DNA of 64,000 bases from Rhizobium croatiense (GTDB taxonomy: Bacteria > Pseudomonadota > Alphaproteobacteria > Rhizobiales > Rhizobiaceae). The notes under the pieces are model-generated. The model was not told the origin of the DNA. It saw only the letters and a list, made by a program, of their open reading frames with translations, and made no database searches. The position numbers and the translations under genes were made by a program. The DNA is taken from contig NZ_JAILYJ010000011.1 in the NCBI RefSeq assembly GCF_019793465.1, positions 62,001 to 126,000 of the forward strand, given 5' to 3'. Below are positions 52,730 through 61,500 of the stretch, piece by piece. How positions within the stretch are numbered: the stretch's first letter is position 1; each line of letters opens with the position of its first letter.

Positions 52730-53553
52730 CAATGATCTCCCGCCGAATTGATTGCGCCGATGAGCGAATGGGAGACCGTCTCGCAGGCCTTCCTGTATTC
52801 TTCGGAACTGCGGTAATAGGCGTCGCGCTCCAGGCTGGTCGTTAGCGGGACATCTGCGTGGACGCGGCCGGGCCTCGCCTTCATCACCACGATGCGGTTC
52901 GAGAGATAGGCCGACTCGAAGACGGAATGGGTGACGAAGATGACGGTGATGCCGGTCGTCTTCCAGAGCCGCAGAACGTCGTCGTTGAGCTTCTGGCGGG
53001 TGATTTCGTCGAGTGCGGCGAAGGGCTCGTCCATCAGTAGGAGCTTCGGTTTCGTCACCAGCGCGCGGGCGATCGAGACCCGCATCCTCATGCCGCCGGA
53101 AAGTTCGCGCGGATAGGCCTTGGCGAAATCCTGCAGACCGACCGTGGTCAGTACATCCATGATCCGGTCGGAGGCCGCGGCTTTCGAAACACCCCTCAGC
53201 CTCAGCGGCAGGTGGACGTTGTCGAATACGTTCTTCCAGGGCATCAGCGTCGGCTCCTGGAAGACGAAGCCGATATCGCCCTCCGGCAGGCCTTTCGAAT
53301 TGATGCGCGAACTCGGCCAGTCGATCGCACCCGATGTCACGTCACCAAGGCCTGCGATGATGCGCAGCGCCGTCGACTTGCCGCAGCCGGACGGACCGAG
53401 GAGGCTGACGAATTCGCCGCTTTCGACGGTGAGCGACATGTCCGAAAGTGCGACGGTTCCGCTGGAAAAGACCTTCGAAACCGAGCGCATGACGACCAAT
53501 GCCCGCTTGCGCGTCTCTTGTGGGGATACGGCCTGGGCTTCTGCTAGCGGCAT
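52729..53553 (-). CDS. NMT1-type ABC transporter ATP-binding protein (SsuB/ThiZ like)
   Basis: A 274-residue ATPase. Walker A GPSGCGKST, Q-loop VFQEPTLMPWKNV, signature LSGGMRMRVSIA, Walker B LLLMDEPFAALD and H-loop VTHSVFES are all present. It follows the receptor gene by 72 nt, beyond a stem-loop, and is coupled to the permease. Confidence 0.93.
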   Translation of the reverse strand: MPLAEAQAVSPQETRKRALVVMRSVSKVFSSGTVALSDMSLTVESGEFVSLLGPSGCGKSTALRIIAGLGDVTSGAIDWPSSRINSKGLPEGDIGFVFQEPTLMPWKNVFDNVHLPLRLRGVSKAAASDRIMDVLTTVGLQDFAKAYPRELSGGMRMRVSIARALVTKPKLLLMDEPFAALDEITRQKLNDDVLRLWKTTGITVIFVTHSVFESAYLSNRIVVMKARPGRVHADVPLTTSLERDAYYRSSEEYRKACETVSHSLIGAINSAGDH

Positions 53554-53584
53554 TGCCTGTCTCGTTCATGCGGGGGAGATGAAA

Positions 53585-53606
53585 ATCCGCCGCAGCCGCG
53601 GCGGAT
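53585..53606 (-). other. Stem-loop after the binding-protein gene
   Basis: ATCCGCCGC and GCGGCGGAT form a perfect 9-bp stem with a 4-nt loop. On the transcript it begins 20 nt after the stop codon of the NMT1-type receptor. No U-run follows. Position and strength match the hairpins behind the receptors at 2181 and 13333. Confidence 0.65.
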
Positions 53607-53625
53607 CATCGGGGTTGCGGCCAGC

Positions 53626-54642
53626 TTACTTCTTCATCGCCATGCCGGTGCTCTTGCAGACGAATTTCGTCGTGAACGCCTTGGTGTAATCCGTCTCCGG
53701 CTTGAAGACCTTGATCGCCACCATCTCGTCGAAGAACGCCTTGTAATGTGCATCGGTGATGCAGCCGATGCCCTTGTCCAGGCTGTCGCCGGACTCGATG
53801 ATGCCGTATTCCTTCATCTTGGCGATCGAATAGGCGATCTGGCCATCCGTCATTTCAGGATTGTCCTTCTTGATCAGCTCGTTCGCCTTGCTGTTGTCGC
53901 CGTAAAGATAGTTGTACCAGCCTTCGATGGAGGCATCGACGAAGCGCTGGACCACGTCAGGCTTGCTGTCGATCATCGTTTGCGTCGTGGTGATCATCGT
54001 CGAATAGGGAGAGTAGCCGTTGTCGGCGAGCAGGAAGACCTTCGGTTCGAAGCCGGCCTGCTTCTCAATCTCATAGGGCTCCGAGGTGAGGTAGCCTTGC
54101 TGCGCGGACTCCTTGTCCGCGAGGAACGGAGCCGGGCTGAAATTGTAAGGCTTGTATTGCTCGTCCTTGAAGCCTTTGAAATTCGCCTTCATCCATTCGA
54201 AATAGGTGAGATAGCCGTCCTTGCCGAGGAACAGCGTCTTCAGCTTGGCAAGGTCCTCGAATTTCTCGACGCCGGCGTCCGGGTGCGCGATCAGCACCTG
54301 CGGATCCTTCTGGAAGATCGCCGCGACGTCGACGAGCGGAATGCCCTGTTCGACGGCCGAAATCTCGCCCTGCGGGCCGCCCATGTAGAAGTCGATCTTG
54401 CCCGAGATCAAAAGCGCGCTGTTTGCCGCATTCGGGCCACCCTGCACGATGGTCACGTCGAGGCCGTGTTTCGCATAGGTGCCATCGGCGACCGCCTGGT
54501 AAAACCCTCCGTGCTCGGCCTGGGCCAGCCAGTTGGTGCCGTAACTCACCTTGTCGGCCGCATGGGCGGAGGCCATGGCGGCAAGCGCGCCGCCAAGACC
54601 GGCAAGTGCAAAAAGGCCCCAATTCTTCAGTGTGTCGGCCAT
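53626..54642 (-). CDS. NMT1/THI5-like substrate-binding protein
   Basis: A 338-residue periplasmic receptor. It has a signal peptide (MADTLKNWGLFALAGLGGALAAMASAHA, cleavage after AHA) and a mature start DKVSYGTNWLAQAEHGGFYQAVADGTYAKHGLDV typical of the NMT1/THI5 family, which binds pyrimidines such as HMP, formyl-aminopyrimidine or riboflavin-like rings. ATG 54642 is preferred; an ATG at 54699 is in frame but leads into the promoter. A pyrimidine-like ligand agrees with the deaminase in the same operon. First gene of that operon and divergent from the LysR gene. Confidence 0.9.
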   Translation of the reverse strand: MADTLKNWGLFALAGLGGALAAMASAHAADKVSYGTNWLAQAEHGGFYQAVADGTYAKHGLDVTIVQGGPNAANSALLISGKIDFYMGGPQGEISAVEQGIPLVDVAAIFQKDPQVLIAHPDAGVEKFEDLAKLKTLFLGKDGYLTYFEWMKANFKGFKDEQYKPYNFSPAPFLADKESAQQGYLTSEPYEIEKQAGFEPKVFLLADNGYSPYSTMITTTQTMIDSKPDVVQRFVDASIEGWYNYLYGDNSKANELIKKDNPEMTDGQIAYSIAKMKEYGIIESGDSLDKGIGCITDAHYKAFFDEMVAIKVFKPETDYTKAFTTKFVCKSTGMAMKK

Positions 54643-54722
54643 GATCAGCGTTCCCCTTCTGAGCGCGGAACGCCCATCGCGACGTTCCATTTTCTTCATA
54701 GGAGCGGTTGCGTTGCTCTTTG

Positions 54723-54757
54723 AAAAGCATCAAATTTCGTGCACAACGATGCCTTTT
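54723..54757. promoter_or_regulatory. LysR-type operator, copy A
   Basis: AAAAGCATC (54723-54731), 16 bp, then GATGCCTTTT (54748-54757) form an interrupted inverted repeat in the gap between the divergent LysR and NMT1-receptor genes. The same arms with the same 16-bp spacing recur before the creatininase-family gene. LysR regulators normally bind such sites near their own divergent promoter. Confidence 0.65.
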
Positions 54758-54823
54758 CGGCATCTCAGCGAAAGCCTGTGCCTAATTTGTGCGTCTGCTT
54801 TATTTTTACGCAACGAGGTTGGG

Positions 54824-55774
54824 ATGCTACATTCCAGAAAGCTCATCTACATCAATGAGATCGCCCGCACGGGCTCGATCCGCAAGGCGGCGGCGCGGCT
54901 GAACCTGGCGTCGTCGGCGATCAACCGGCAAATTCTTGCGCTGGAGGAGGAGATGGGCGCGCCGCTCTTCGAGCGTTTGCCGCGCGGTTTGCGGCTGACG
55001 GCCGCCGGCGAACTCTGCATCGAACATATTCGCGAGGTGCTGAAGAATTACGAGCGGCTGGAGGGGCGCATCCGTAGCCTGAAGATGCAGCAGGCCGGCA
55101 AGGTCCGCATTGTCACCACGGTTGGCCTGGCTGCCGGTCCGCTGCCTGACATCATTGCCCGGTTCCAGTCCGAGCACCCGCGTGTCTTCATGCAATTGCG
55201 CAACGACGCCGGAACGATGACGGTCAACCCGGTGATCTCAGGCGAGGTGGATATCGGCCTTGGCTTCAATATTCCGGCAACGCCCGGCATCCGCACGCTC
55301 GGCAATTTCGACATCCCGATCGGCGTGGTTTTGCCGCCGGGCCATCATCTGATCGGGTCAGGTCCGATCAACCTGGCGGATATCGTCCAGGAGCGCCTGG
55401 TGCTGGCGCAGCAAGGCACCAGCCTGCGAGATGTGATCAATCTGGCGCTCGCCCGCCTCGACGTGCATGTCGAGCCGGTGCTCGAAACCAATGCCTCGGA
55501 GATGCTGAAGAAGCTGGTCAAGTCGGGGGCGGGGCTGACGATTCTCAATCCGCTCGACGTCATCACCGAATGCCGCCAGGGCGAGCTGGTCTTCCGGCCG
55601 ATCGCGGAGCCGCATGCCCGCCACCAGCCGATGAAGCTTTTTGCCCGCGCCCGCGCGCCGCTCGATTCCGCGACCAGCCTGTTCGTCGAATATCTCCTGG
55701 CCGAACTGGCCGGCCTGGTGGAGGAATTGCAGGCCAAAGGCCATATCGCGGCGGAAAAACCTCCAGCAATCTGA
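54824..55774 (+). CDS. LysR-family transcriptional regulator
   Basis: A 316-residue regulator. The N-terminal helix-turn-helix is SIRKAAARLNLASSAINRQILALEEEMGAPLFERLPRG, followed by the effector domain (VRIVTTVGLAAGPLPDIIARFQSEHP). ATG 54824 lies 67 bp from operator copy A. It is divergent from the NMT1-transporter/deaminase operon and convergent with the creatininase-family gene, and both promoters carry the same inverted repeat, so it probably controls both. Confidence 0.92.
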   Translation: MLHSRKLIYINEIARTGSIRKAAARLNLASSAINRQILALEEEMGAPLFERLPRGLRLTAAGELCIEHIREVLKNYERLEGRIRSLKMQQAGKVRIVTTVGLAAGPLPDIIARFQSEHPRVFMQLRNDAGTMTVNPVISGEVDIGLGFNIPATPGIRTLGNFDIPIGVVLPPGHHLIGSGPINLADIVQERLVLAQQGTSLRDVINLALARLDVHVEPVLETNASEMLKKLVKSGAGLTILNPLDVITECRQGELVFRPIAEPHARHQPMKLFARARAPLDSATSLFVEYLLAELAGLVEELQAKGHIAAEKPPAI

Positions 55775-55793
55775 GCCGTGCACGATAGAGACC

Positions 55794-56591
55794 CTATCTC
55801 GAATAGAGATTGGAAAGCGGGTAGCGCTTCAGGTCATGGAGCAGTTCGATGAACCCTTGGACCTGGTGGCGGCAGATTGCTTCGCCCTTTTCGGCTGTGC
55901 CGAGCGACGCGTCGCCGACAACGCCATTGGGATTGAGATCGTGGGCGATCCAGGCGAGCGAATGTGGCGGCAGCGGCTGAATATATTTTGATTGCGCGCG
56001 CATCCACTCCGCCTTCGAGGTGAAGTTCTCTGCCTTGTCCATTCGCACCAGGTCAGGTCGAAAATGGAGCATGAGCGAAGTTTCCACGTCGCCGCCGTGG
56101 ATGCCGAATTTCAGCTCGTGTTCGCTGATCATCCCCTCCGGGTGTCCAAAGCGGCCCCATTGCGTGGAGACGACGGCCATCTGGTGACGCACGCGTAGTT
56201 CGCGCGCGACGATGCTCATGATGTCGACGTTGCCGCCATGCGAATTGACGATCACCATCTTGCGGATGCCGGCTTCGGCCACCTTGGCGCCGATCGCCGT
56301 CCAGACCGGAATTAAGAGTTCCGCACCGAGCGACAGCGTTCCCGGGCCATAGACATGCTCATTCGCCTTGCCGATCTCCTGCGTCGGCAGAACAAGGAAA
56401 TCGAGGTCGGCAGGCTTCTGCTTTCGAAGCTCCGCCAGCATGCCGTTGGCAATCGCAACATCGGTCGCGATCGGCAGGTGCGGACCGTGCTGTTCCGTAG
56501 AGGCGATCGGAAGGATGGCAATGGTCGTGTCGGGCGAAAGGCCGGCGAAATCGTCGGTATTGAGTTCGTTCCAGTAGAATGGCATCGCCAT
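55794..56591 (-). CDS. Creatininase-superfamily amidohydrolase
   Basis: A 265-residue metal-dependent amidohydrolase. The motifs STEQHGPHLPIATD (E33, H35, D44) and NSHGGN (H118) supply metal ligands of the creatininase fold, and HGGDVETS follows. The second-metal Glu of true creatininase (in GHYEN) is replaced here by Gly in SHGGN, so creatinine may not be the substrate. Other family members act on formamidopyrimidines, inositol-derived lactones or peptides. ATG 56591 follows GAGAGGGG; a TTG at 56615 is in frame. Operator copy B lies 54-88 bp upstream. Confidence 0.85.
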   Translation of the reverse strand: MAMPFYWNELNTDDFAGLSPDTTIAILPIASTEQHGPHLPIATDVAIANGMLAELRKQKPADLDFLVLPTQEIGKANEHVYGPGTLSLGAELLIPVWTAIGAKVAEAGIRKMVIVNSHGGNVDIMSIVARELRVRHQMAVVSTQWGRFGHPEGMISEHELKFGIHGGDVETSLMLHFRPDLVRMDKAENFTSKAEWMRAQSKYIQPLPPHSLAWIAHDLNPNGVVGDASLGTAEKGEAICRHQVQGFIELLHDLKRYPLSNLYSR

Positions 56592-56644
56592 CGCCGCCCC
56601 TCTCGTTGCTTTCAAGCAGTGAGTAGGAAAAATTATTGCGCGCG

Positions 56645-56679
56645 AAAAGCATCAATTTGCGCCCGGACCGATGCCTTTT
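56645..56679. promoter_or_regulatory. LysR-type operator, copy B
   Basis: AAAAGCATC (56645-56653), 16 bp, GATGCCTTTT (56670-56679). Same arms, spacing and flanking CAA/TTT as copy A at 54723-54757. It lies in the 185-bp gap upstream of the creatininase-family gene and downstream of the allophanate hydrolase gene, marking a separate promoter. Confidence 0.65.
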
Positions 56680-56776
56680 TGAGACTTACCCGCTGAGATC
56701 GCGCAGGTCCTGGCAATGAAACCTCTTAGAAGGAGCTGCGCTGCCTTGGACAGAAATCTTCGCATCCTCTCTTCCT

Positions 56777-58588
56777 TTATGCCACCGGACTGGTTGAGCG
56801 AACATAGTTGCGCCAGCCGCCGAATTCGGTGATCTCCCGGCCACCCGTGACCGCATGAGCCTCGCACAAGAATCCCGTAATGCAACTCGCGTCGTCGAGC
56901 GTGATCTTGCCGACGCCAAGCGGCGCCGGAATGTTCTGGACGAAACGGGCGAATGCGGCCGGTGGCAGCGCCCAGACCTCGATCTCCACGCCATCGCCGG
57001 CAAAGCCCGGATCGCGTACCAGCCCGGGCTTGGGCGGGATCGGGCCGTTGAGGGCGAAGAGGCGGTAGCTGCCATCCGTTCGTCCTGTTCTCAGCCTGTA
57101 TCCGCCCGGCCGCGTCAGTTCGTGGTTCAGCGGCATATCCGTCAGATGGGCACCGACGACGACGATGGGGACGAAGTCGTCAGCGGTGGGTAAAACGCGA
57201 CTTGCCTCCGGCAGCGCGATGTTGCGGTCCTTGCCCATTCCGGCCTCCGCGGCGCGATGCAGGGCGTCGGCAAAGGGCGCCAGCGCGTCGTCGGTGAAGG
57301 CGGGTCCTACCAGCATCACGCCTGCGGGCAGGTGACCGTCTGCGTCAAAACCGGCGGGAATGGCGATCGCCGCGCAATCGAGCAGATTGGCAAAATTGGT
57401 ATAGCGGCCGAAATGGCTGTTCTTAGCGATCGGGTCCGCCTGCATTTCGTCGACGCTATAGGTCGTGGGGGATGTCGGCAGCATCAGGAAATCCACCTTC
57501 GCCCATTCGGCCCTTGTTTTCTGCCGCAATGCTTCCAGCTTGTAGCGGCCCTCGAAGGCGTCGACGGCATCATAGGCCTTTGCCCCTTCGATGATGGCCC
57601 GCACCGTCGGGTGGAAGTCGCCGCCATTCGTTGCCAGGAATTCCTTGACCGCCGCCAGCCGCTCCGCGACCCAGGGGCCGTTGTAGAGCAGTTCGGCCGC
57701 CTGCCGGAATGGCGCGTAGTCGAAAGGCACGATCACTGCACCCAGCGATCGCGCCCTTTCGATTGCCGCGTCATAGAGCGCCTCCACGTCCCTGTTGCCG
57801 TAAAATTCGCGTTCCGCGCCGTCGAGAACGCCGATGCGCGGGCGCCTCGACGGCAGGCTTGCAGGTGTGGCTTGCCGTGAAAACGGATCGCGGGCGTCGT
57901 AGCCCTCCATGATCCGGCGGATGGCAATGCCGTCGCCGACCGTCGCGGCGAACACGGTGACGACGTCGACGCTCCGGCAGGCCGGCACCACGCCGACATT
58001 GGGCACTAGCCCCGGTGTCGGCTTGATGCCGACGAGATTGTTGAAAGCAGCCGGCACTCGGCCCGAACCGGCCGTATCGGTGCCGAGCGAAAAGCTTGCC
58101 AGACCGGCTGCGACGGCGACGGCCGAACCCGAGCTGGAGCCGCCGGAGACATAGTTGCGGTCAAATACCGAACGCGGCGCGCCATGCGGCGAGCGCGTGC
58201 CGTTCAGCCCTGTTGCGAACTGGTCGAGATTGGTCTTGCCGATCACGATGGCGCCGGCAGCCCGCAAGCGCGCGACCGTTGTCGCATCCGCCTGCGGCTG
58301 ATAGGCGAAAGCCGGGCAGGCGGCCGTTGTCGGCAGACCGGCTACATCGATATTGTCCTTGACGGCGAAGGGAATGCCCCAGAGCGGCAGGCTGTTCGGT
58401 TCCGGCGCACGAGCGACCAGCTCGCGGGCGGCGGCGCGCAATTCCTCCTCGGGCGTCATCGTGATGAAGATGGCTGGATCGTCGGACGCGCTGCATCTCG
58501 CGATGATCTCTTCCACCAGATCGAGCGGGGAAAGGCCCGTCGCATAGGCGGACCGCAGCGAGGCAAGATCAAGAATGGTGGGGAGCAT
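56777..58588 (-). CDS. atzF: Allophanate hydrolase
   Basis: Splits allophanate into two CO2 and two ammonia. The 603-residue protein has an N-terminal amidase-signature domain with the Ser-cisSer-Lys triad (K77 in FAVKDNID, the Ser run of GGSSSGSA near 151-153, and S175 in TDTAGSGR) and the C-terminal domain typical of AtzF/DUR1 enzymes (VGAHLTDMPLNHEL...CEAHAVTGG). ATG 58588 overlaps the carboxylase gene by TGATG; the longer frame is a shadow. It takes allophanate from the adjacent carboxylase pathway and could also use that from BiuH. Confidence 0.93.
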   Translation of the reverse strand: MLPTILDLASLRSAYATGLSPLDLVEEIIARCSASDDPAIFITMTPEEELRAAARELVARAPEPNSLPLWGIPFAVKDNIDVAGLPTTAACPAFAYQPQADATTVARLRAAGAIVIGKTNLDQFATGLNGTRSPHGAPRSVFDRNYVSGGSSSGSAVAVAAGLASFSLGTDTAGSGRVPAAFNNLVGIKPTPGLVPNVGVVPACRSVDVVTVFAATVGDGIAIRRIMEGYDARDPFSRQATPASLPSRRPRIGVLDGAEREFYGNRDVEALYDAAIERARSLGAVIVPFDYAPFRQAAELLYNGPWVAERLAAVKEFLATNGGDFHPTVRAIIEGAKAYDAVDAFEGRYKLEALRQKTRAEWAKVDFLMLPTSPTTYSVDEMQADPIAKNSHFGRYTNFANLLDCAAIAIPAGFDADGHLPAGVMLVGPAFTDDALAPFADALHRAAEAGMGKDRNIALPEASRVLPTADDFVPIVVVGAHLTDMPLNHELTRPGGYRLRTGRTDGSYRLFALNGPIPPKPGLVRDPGFAGDGVEIEVWALPPAAFARFVQNIPAPLGVGKITLDDASCITGFLCEAHAVTGGREITEFGGWRNYVRSTSPVA

Positions 58589-61500
58589 CAGATTTCCTCC
58601 AGAATGACCAGCACATCGCCGGCTTTGACATTGCGCCCAGGGCCGGCACGCAGATCGCGGACGCGGCCGCCGGCATGTGCGGTTACGTTGATTTCCATCT
58701 TCATGGATTCGATGATGGCCAGTGTGTCGCCGGCTGCCACCGGCTGCCCCTCTTCGACGAGGATCTTCCAGACGTTGCCCGGCACCGCGCTTTCGACGCC
58801 GAAGCAACCCTGCGGTATCTCGCCGGCAAGGCTGCCGCCGGCGCTTTCATCGACGGTGAAGCTGTCGAGGCCGAGTTCCTTCCAGCGTTGCCGCTCCGTT
58901 TCGAAGGCGGCCTGCTGCTTCGATTTGAAGGCGCCGATGGCGGCTGCGTCGCGGGCAAGCCCGGTCTCATAAGCGGCATAGGAGAACTCGCTTTCCTCTA
59001 TCCTGACCGGATATCCTCCGTGCGGAAAGGCGGCGCGGGCTTCGCTCAGCTCTTCGTGGCTGACGGGGAAGAAGCGGATCTGATCGAAGAAGTCGAGCAG
59101 CCAGGGCTTGTCCTTGGCAAACACCGGCGTCTGCCTCCATGTGTTCCAGACCTGGATGGTACGGCCGAAAAGCTGGTAACCGCCCGGGCCCTCCATGCCG
59201 TAGATGCACATATAGGCCCCGCCGATGCCGACGGCATTTTCCGGCGTCCAGGTGCGGGCCGGATTGTATTTTGTCGTCACCAACCGATGACGCGGATCGA
59301 CCGGTGTCGCGACCGGTGCGCCGAGATAGACGTCGCCGAGGCCGAGCACGAGATAGCTGGCATCGAAAACGATATCGCGCACGGCCTGTTCGTCGGGCAG
59401 GCCGTTGATGCGGCGGATGAACTCGATGTTATCAGGGCACCAGGGCGCGTTCGGCCGCACGAGTTCCTGGTATTTGCGCATGGCGAGCTCGGCATCCGGA
59501 TCATTCCAGGAAAGCGGCAGATGGACGATACGGCTCGGCACCTTGACGTCCTGCGCCGCCGGCAGCCCCGCCTCGATCTCTGCCAGAAGACCGAGCAGGC
59601 GCTTGCGGTTGAGTGCCGTACCGTCATAGTGGATCTGCAGCGAGCGGATGCCGGGCGTGAGATCGATGATCCCGGGCAGATGTGCCTGCGCTGCGGCTTG
59701 CATCAGCAGGTGCACCCTCAGTCGCAGGGCGATGTCGAGCGTCATCGGTCCATATTCGACGAGCAGATTGTCGTCGCCCTGGCGGCGATAGACGACGGAG
59801 ACCGGGCCGTCGTCGCGTTTGCCGATAATCGGCGAGCCCGCCTCCTCCTTTGCCCGATGCACGACTGGGCCGGCGATCGGATCTTCTGGCCGCACGGCGG
59901 GATGAAAGCGGATACGGTCGCCAGGCTTGAACTGCCCCATCTTCCATTGCTCGTCACGGGCAATCACCGCCGGGCAGACGAAGCCGCCAAGGCTCGGCCC
60001 GTCGGGACCAAGGATGATCGGCATGTCGCCGGTAAAGTCGATCGCGCCGATTGCGTAGGCGTTATCATGCAGGTTTGAGGGATGAAGGCCAGCCTCGCCG
60101 CCATCGCTGCGCGCCCAATTCGGCGCGGGGCCGATCAGACGCACCCCGGTGCGGGCGCTGTTGAAATGCACCTCGTAGCTCGTCGAAAACAGCGTTTCCA
60201 TATCGCTGTCCTGAAAGAAGTCGGGTGCCCCATGCGGACCATAGACAACGCCGACATCCCATTCGCGCGTCAGTTCCGCAGGCTCCGCGGCCGGCGTCGG
60301 CGGCTCGGTCGCGGCCTTGCGGGCAAGACGCAGAACGTGGCCGGTCTTCAGCGTGCCGGTGGCGTTGCCGCCGAACTGGCCGAGGCCGAAGGTGGCGCGC
60401 GAGCCAAGCACGAGCGGCGCTGCGAAACCGCCTGATACGGCGAGGTATGCGCGCTGCCCCGGTCCATCGATGCTGCCGATTGATAGGATCTGACCGGCCC
60501 TGATCGATACGGCTTTGCCATGCGGCAGCGCCTTTCCATCGACGCTCATCGCCATCCTCGCGCCGGCAAGCGCGGCCACCGTATCGGTATAAAACTTCAA
60601 CACCGGGCCGGATACTGTCAGCTCCAGTGCTGCGACCGTGTCGCCGTTGCCGACAAGGCGGTTGGCGTGGCGGAAGGAGCGCTCATCCATCGGACCGCTT
60701 GGCGGCACCCCGACATGCCAGAGGCCAAGCCGGCCAGGCAGTTCCTGGATGCTTGATTGGGCGCCGGGCGCGAGCACCTCGATAACGTCGGGCACGAAGG
60801 AAAAATCACGCAGCGCCGTCGTCGCCACCTTGCCACTGGCGAGGAGTTCGGAGCCGGCAATGGCGCTGAGATAATCGAGATTGGTCTCGATGCCGGATAT
60901 CGATGTTTCGGCAAGTGCCTTCTTCAGCTTTTCAATCGCCGTCGGCCGGTCTTTGGCGGAGACGATCACCTTGGCGAGCATCGGATCGTAGAAGGGCGTC
61001 ACCTCGGTGCCGGTTTCGATCCAGCCGTCGATGCGTGCATCCTGGGGAAAGACGACCTCCGTCAACAGGCCGGCGCTTGGGCGGAAGTCGGCATGCGGCA
61101 TCTCGGCATAGAGGCGCACTTCGATTGCTGCTCCTTTCGGCTCGAGGGCCTTTGCGCCGGAGAGCACGTCTTCACCCGCGGCCTGGCGGATCATCCATTC
61201 GACGAGGTCGATGCCGAATACGGCTTCCGTGACGGGATGCTCGACCTGAAGACGCGTGTTGACCTCAAGGAAATAGAACTCCTCGCGCAGCGGATCGTAG
61301 ATGAATTCGACCGTGCCTGCCGATTCATAGGAAACCGAAGCGCCGAGATCGACGGCTGCCTGGTGCAGGCGGCCACGGGTTGCGGCTGAAAGACCAGGGG
61401 CGGGGGTCTCCTCGACCACTTTCTGGTTTCGCCGCTGCAGCGAGCAGTCCCGCTCGCCGAGCGCAATGACGTTGCCTGTGCCGTCACCGAAGATCTGCAC

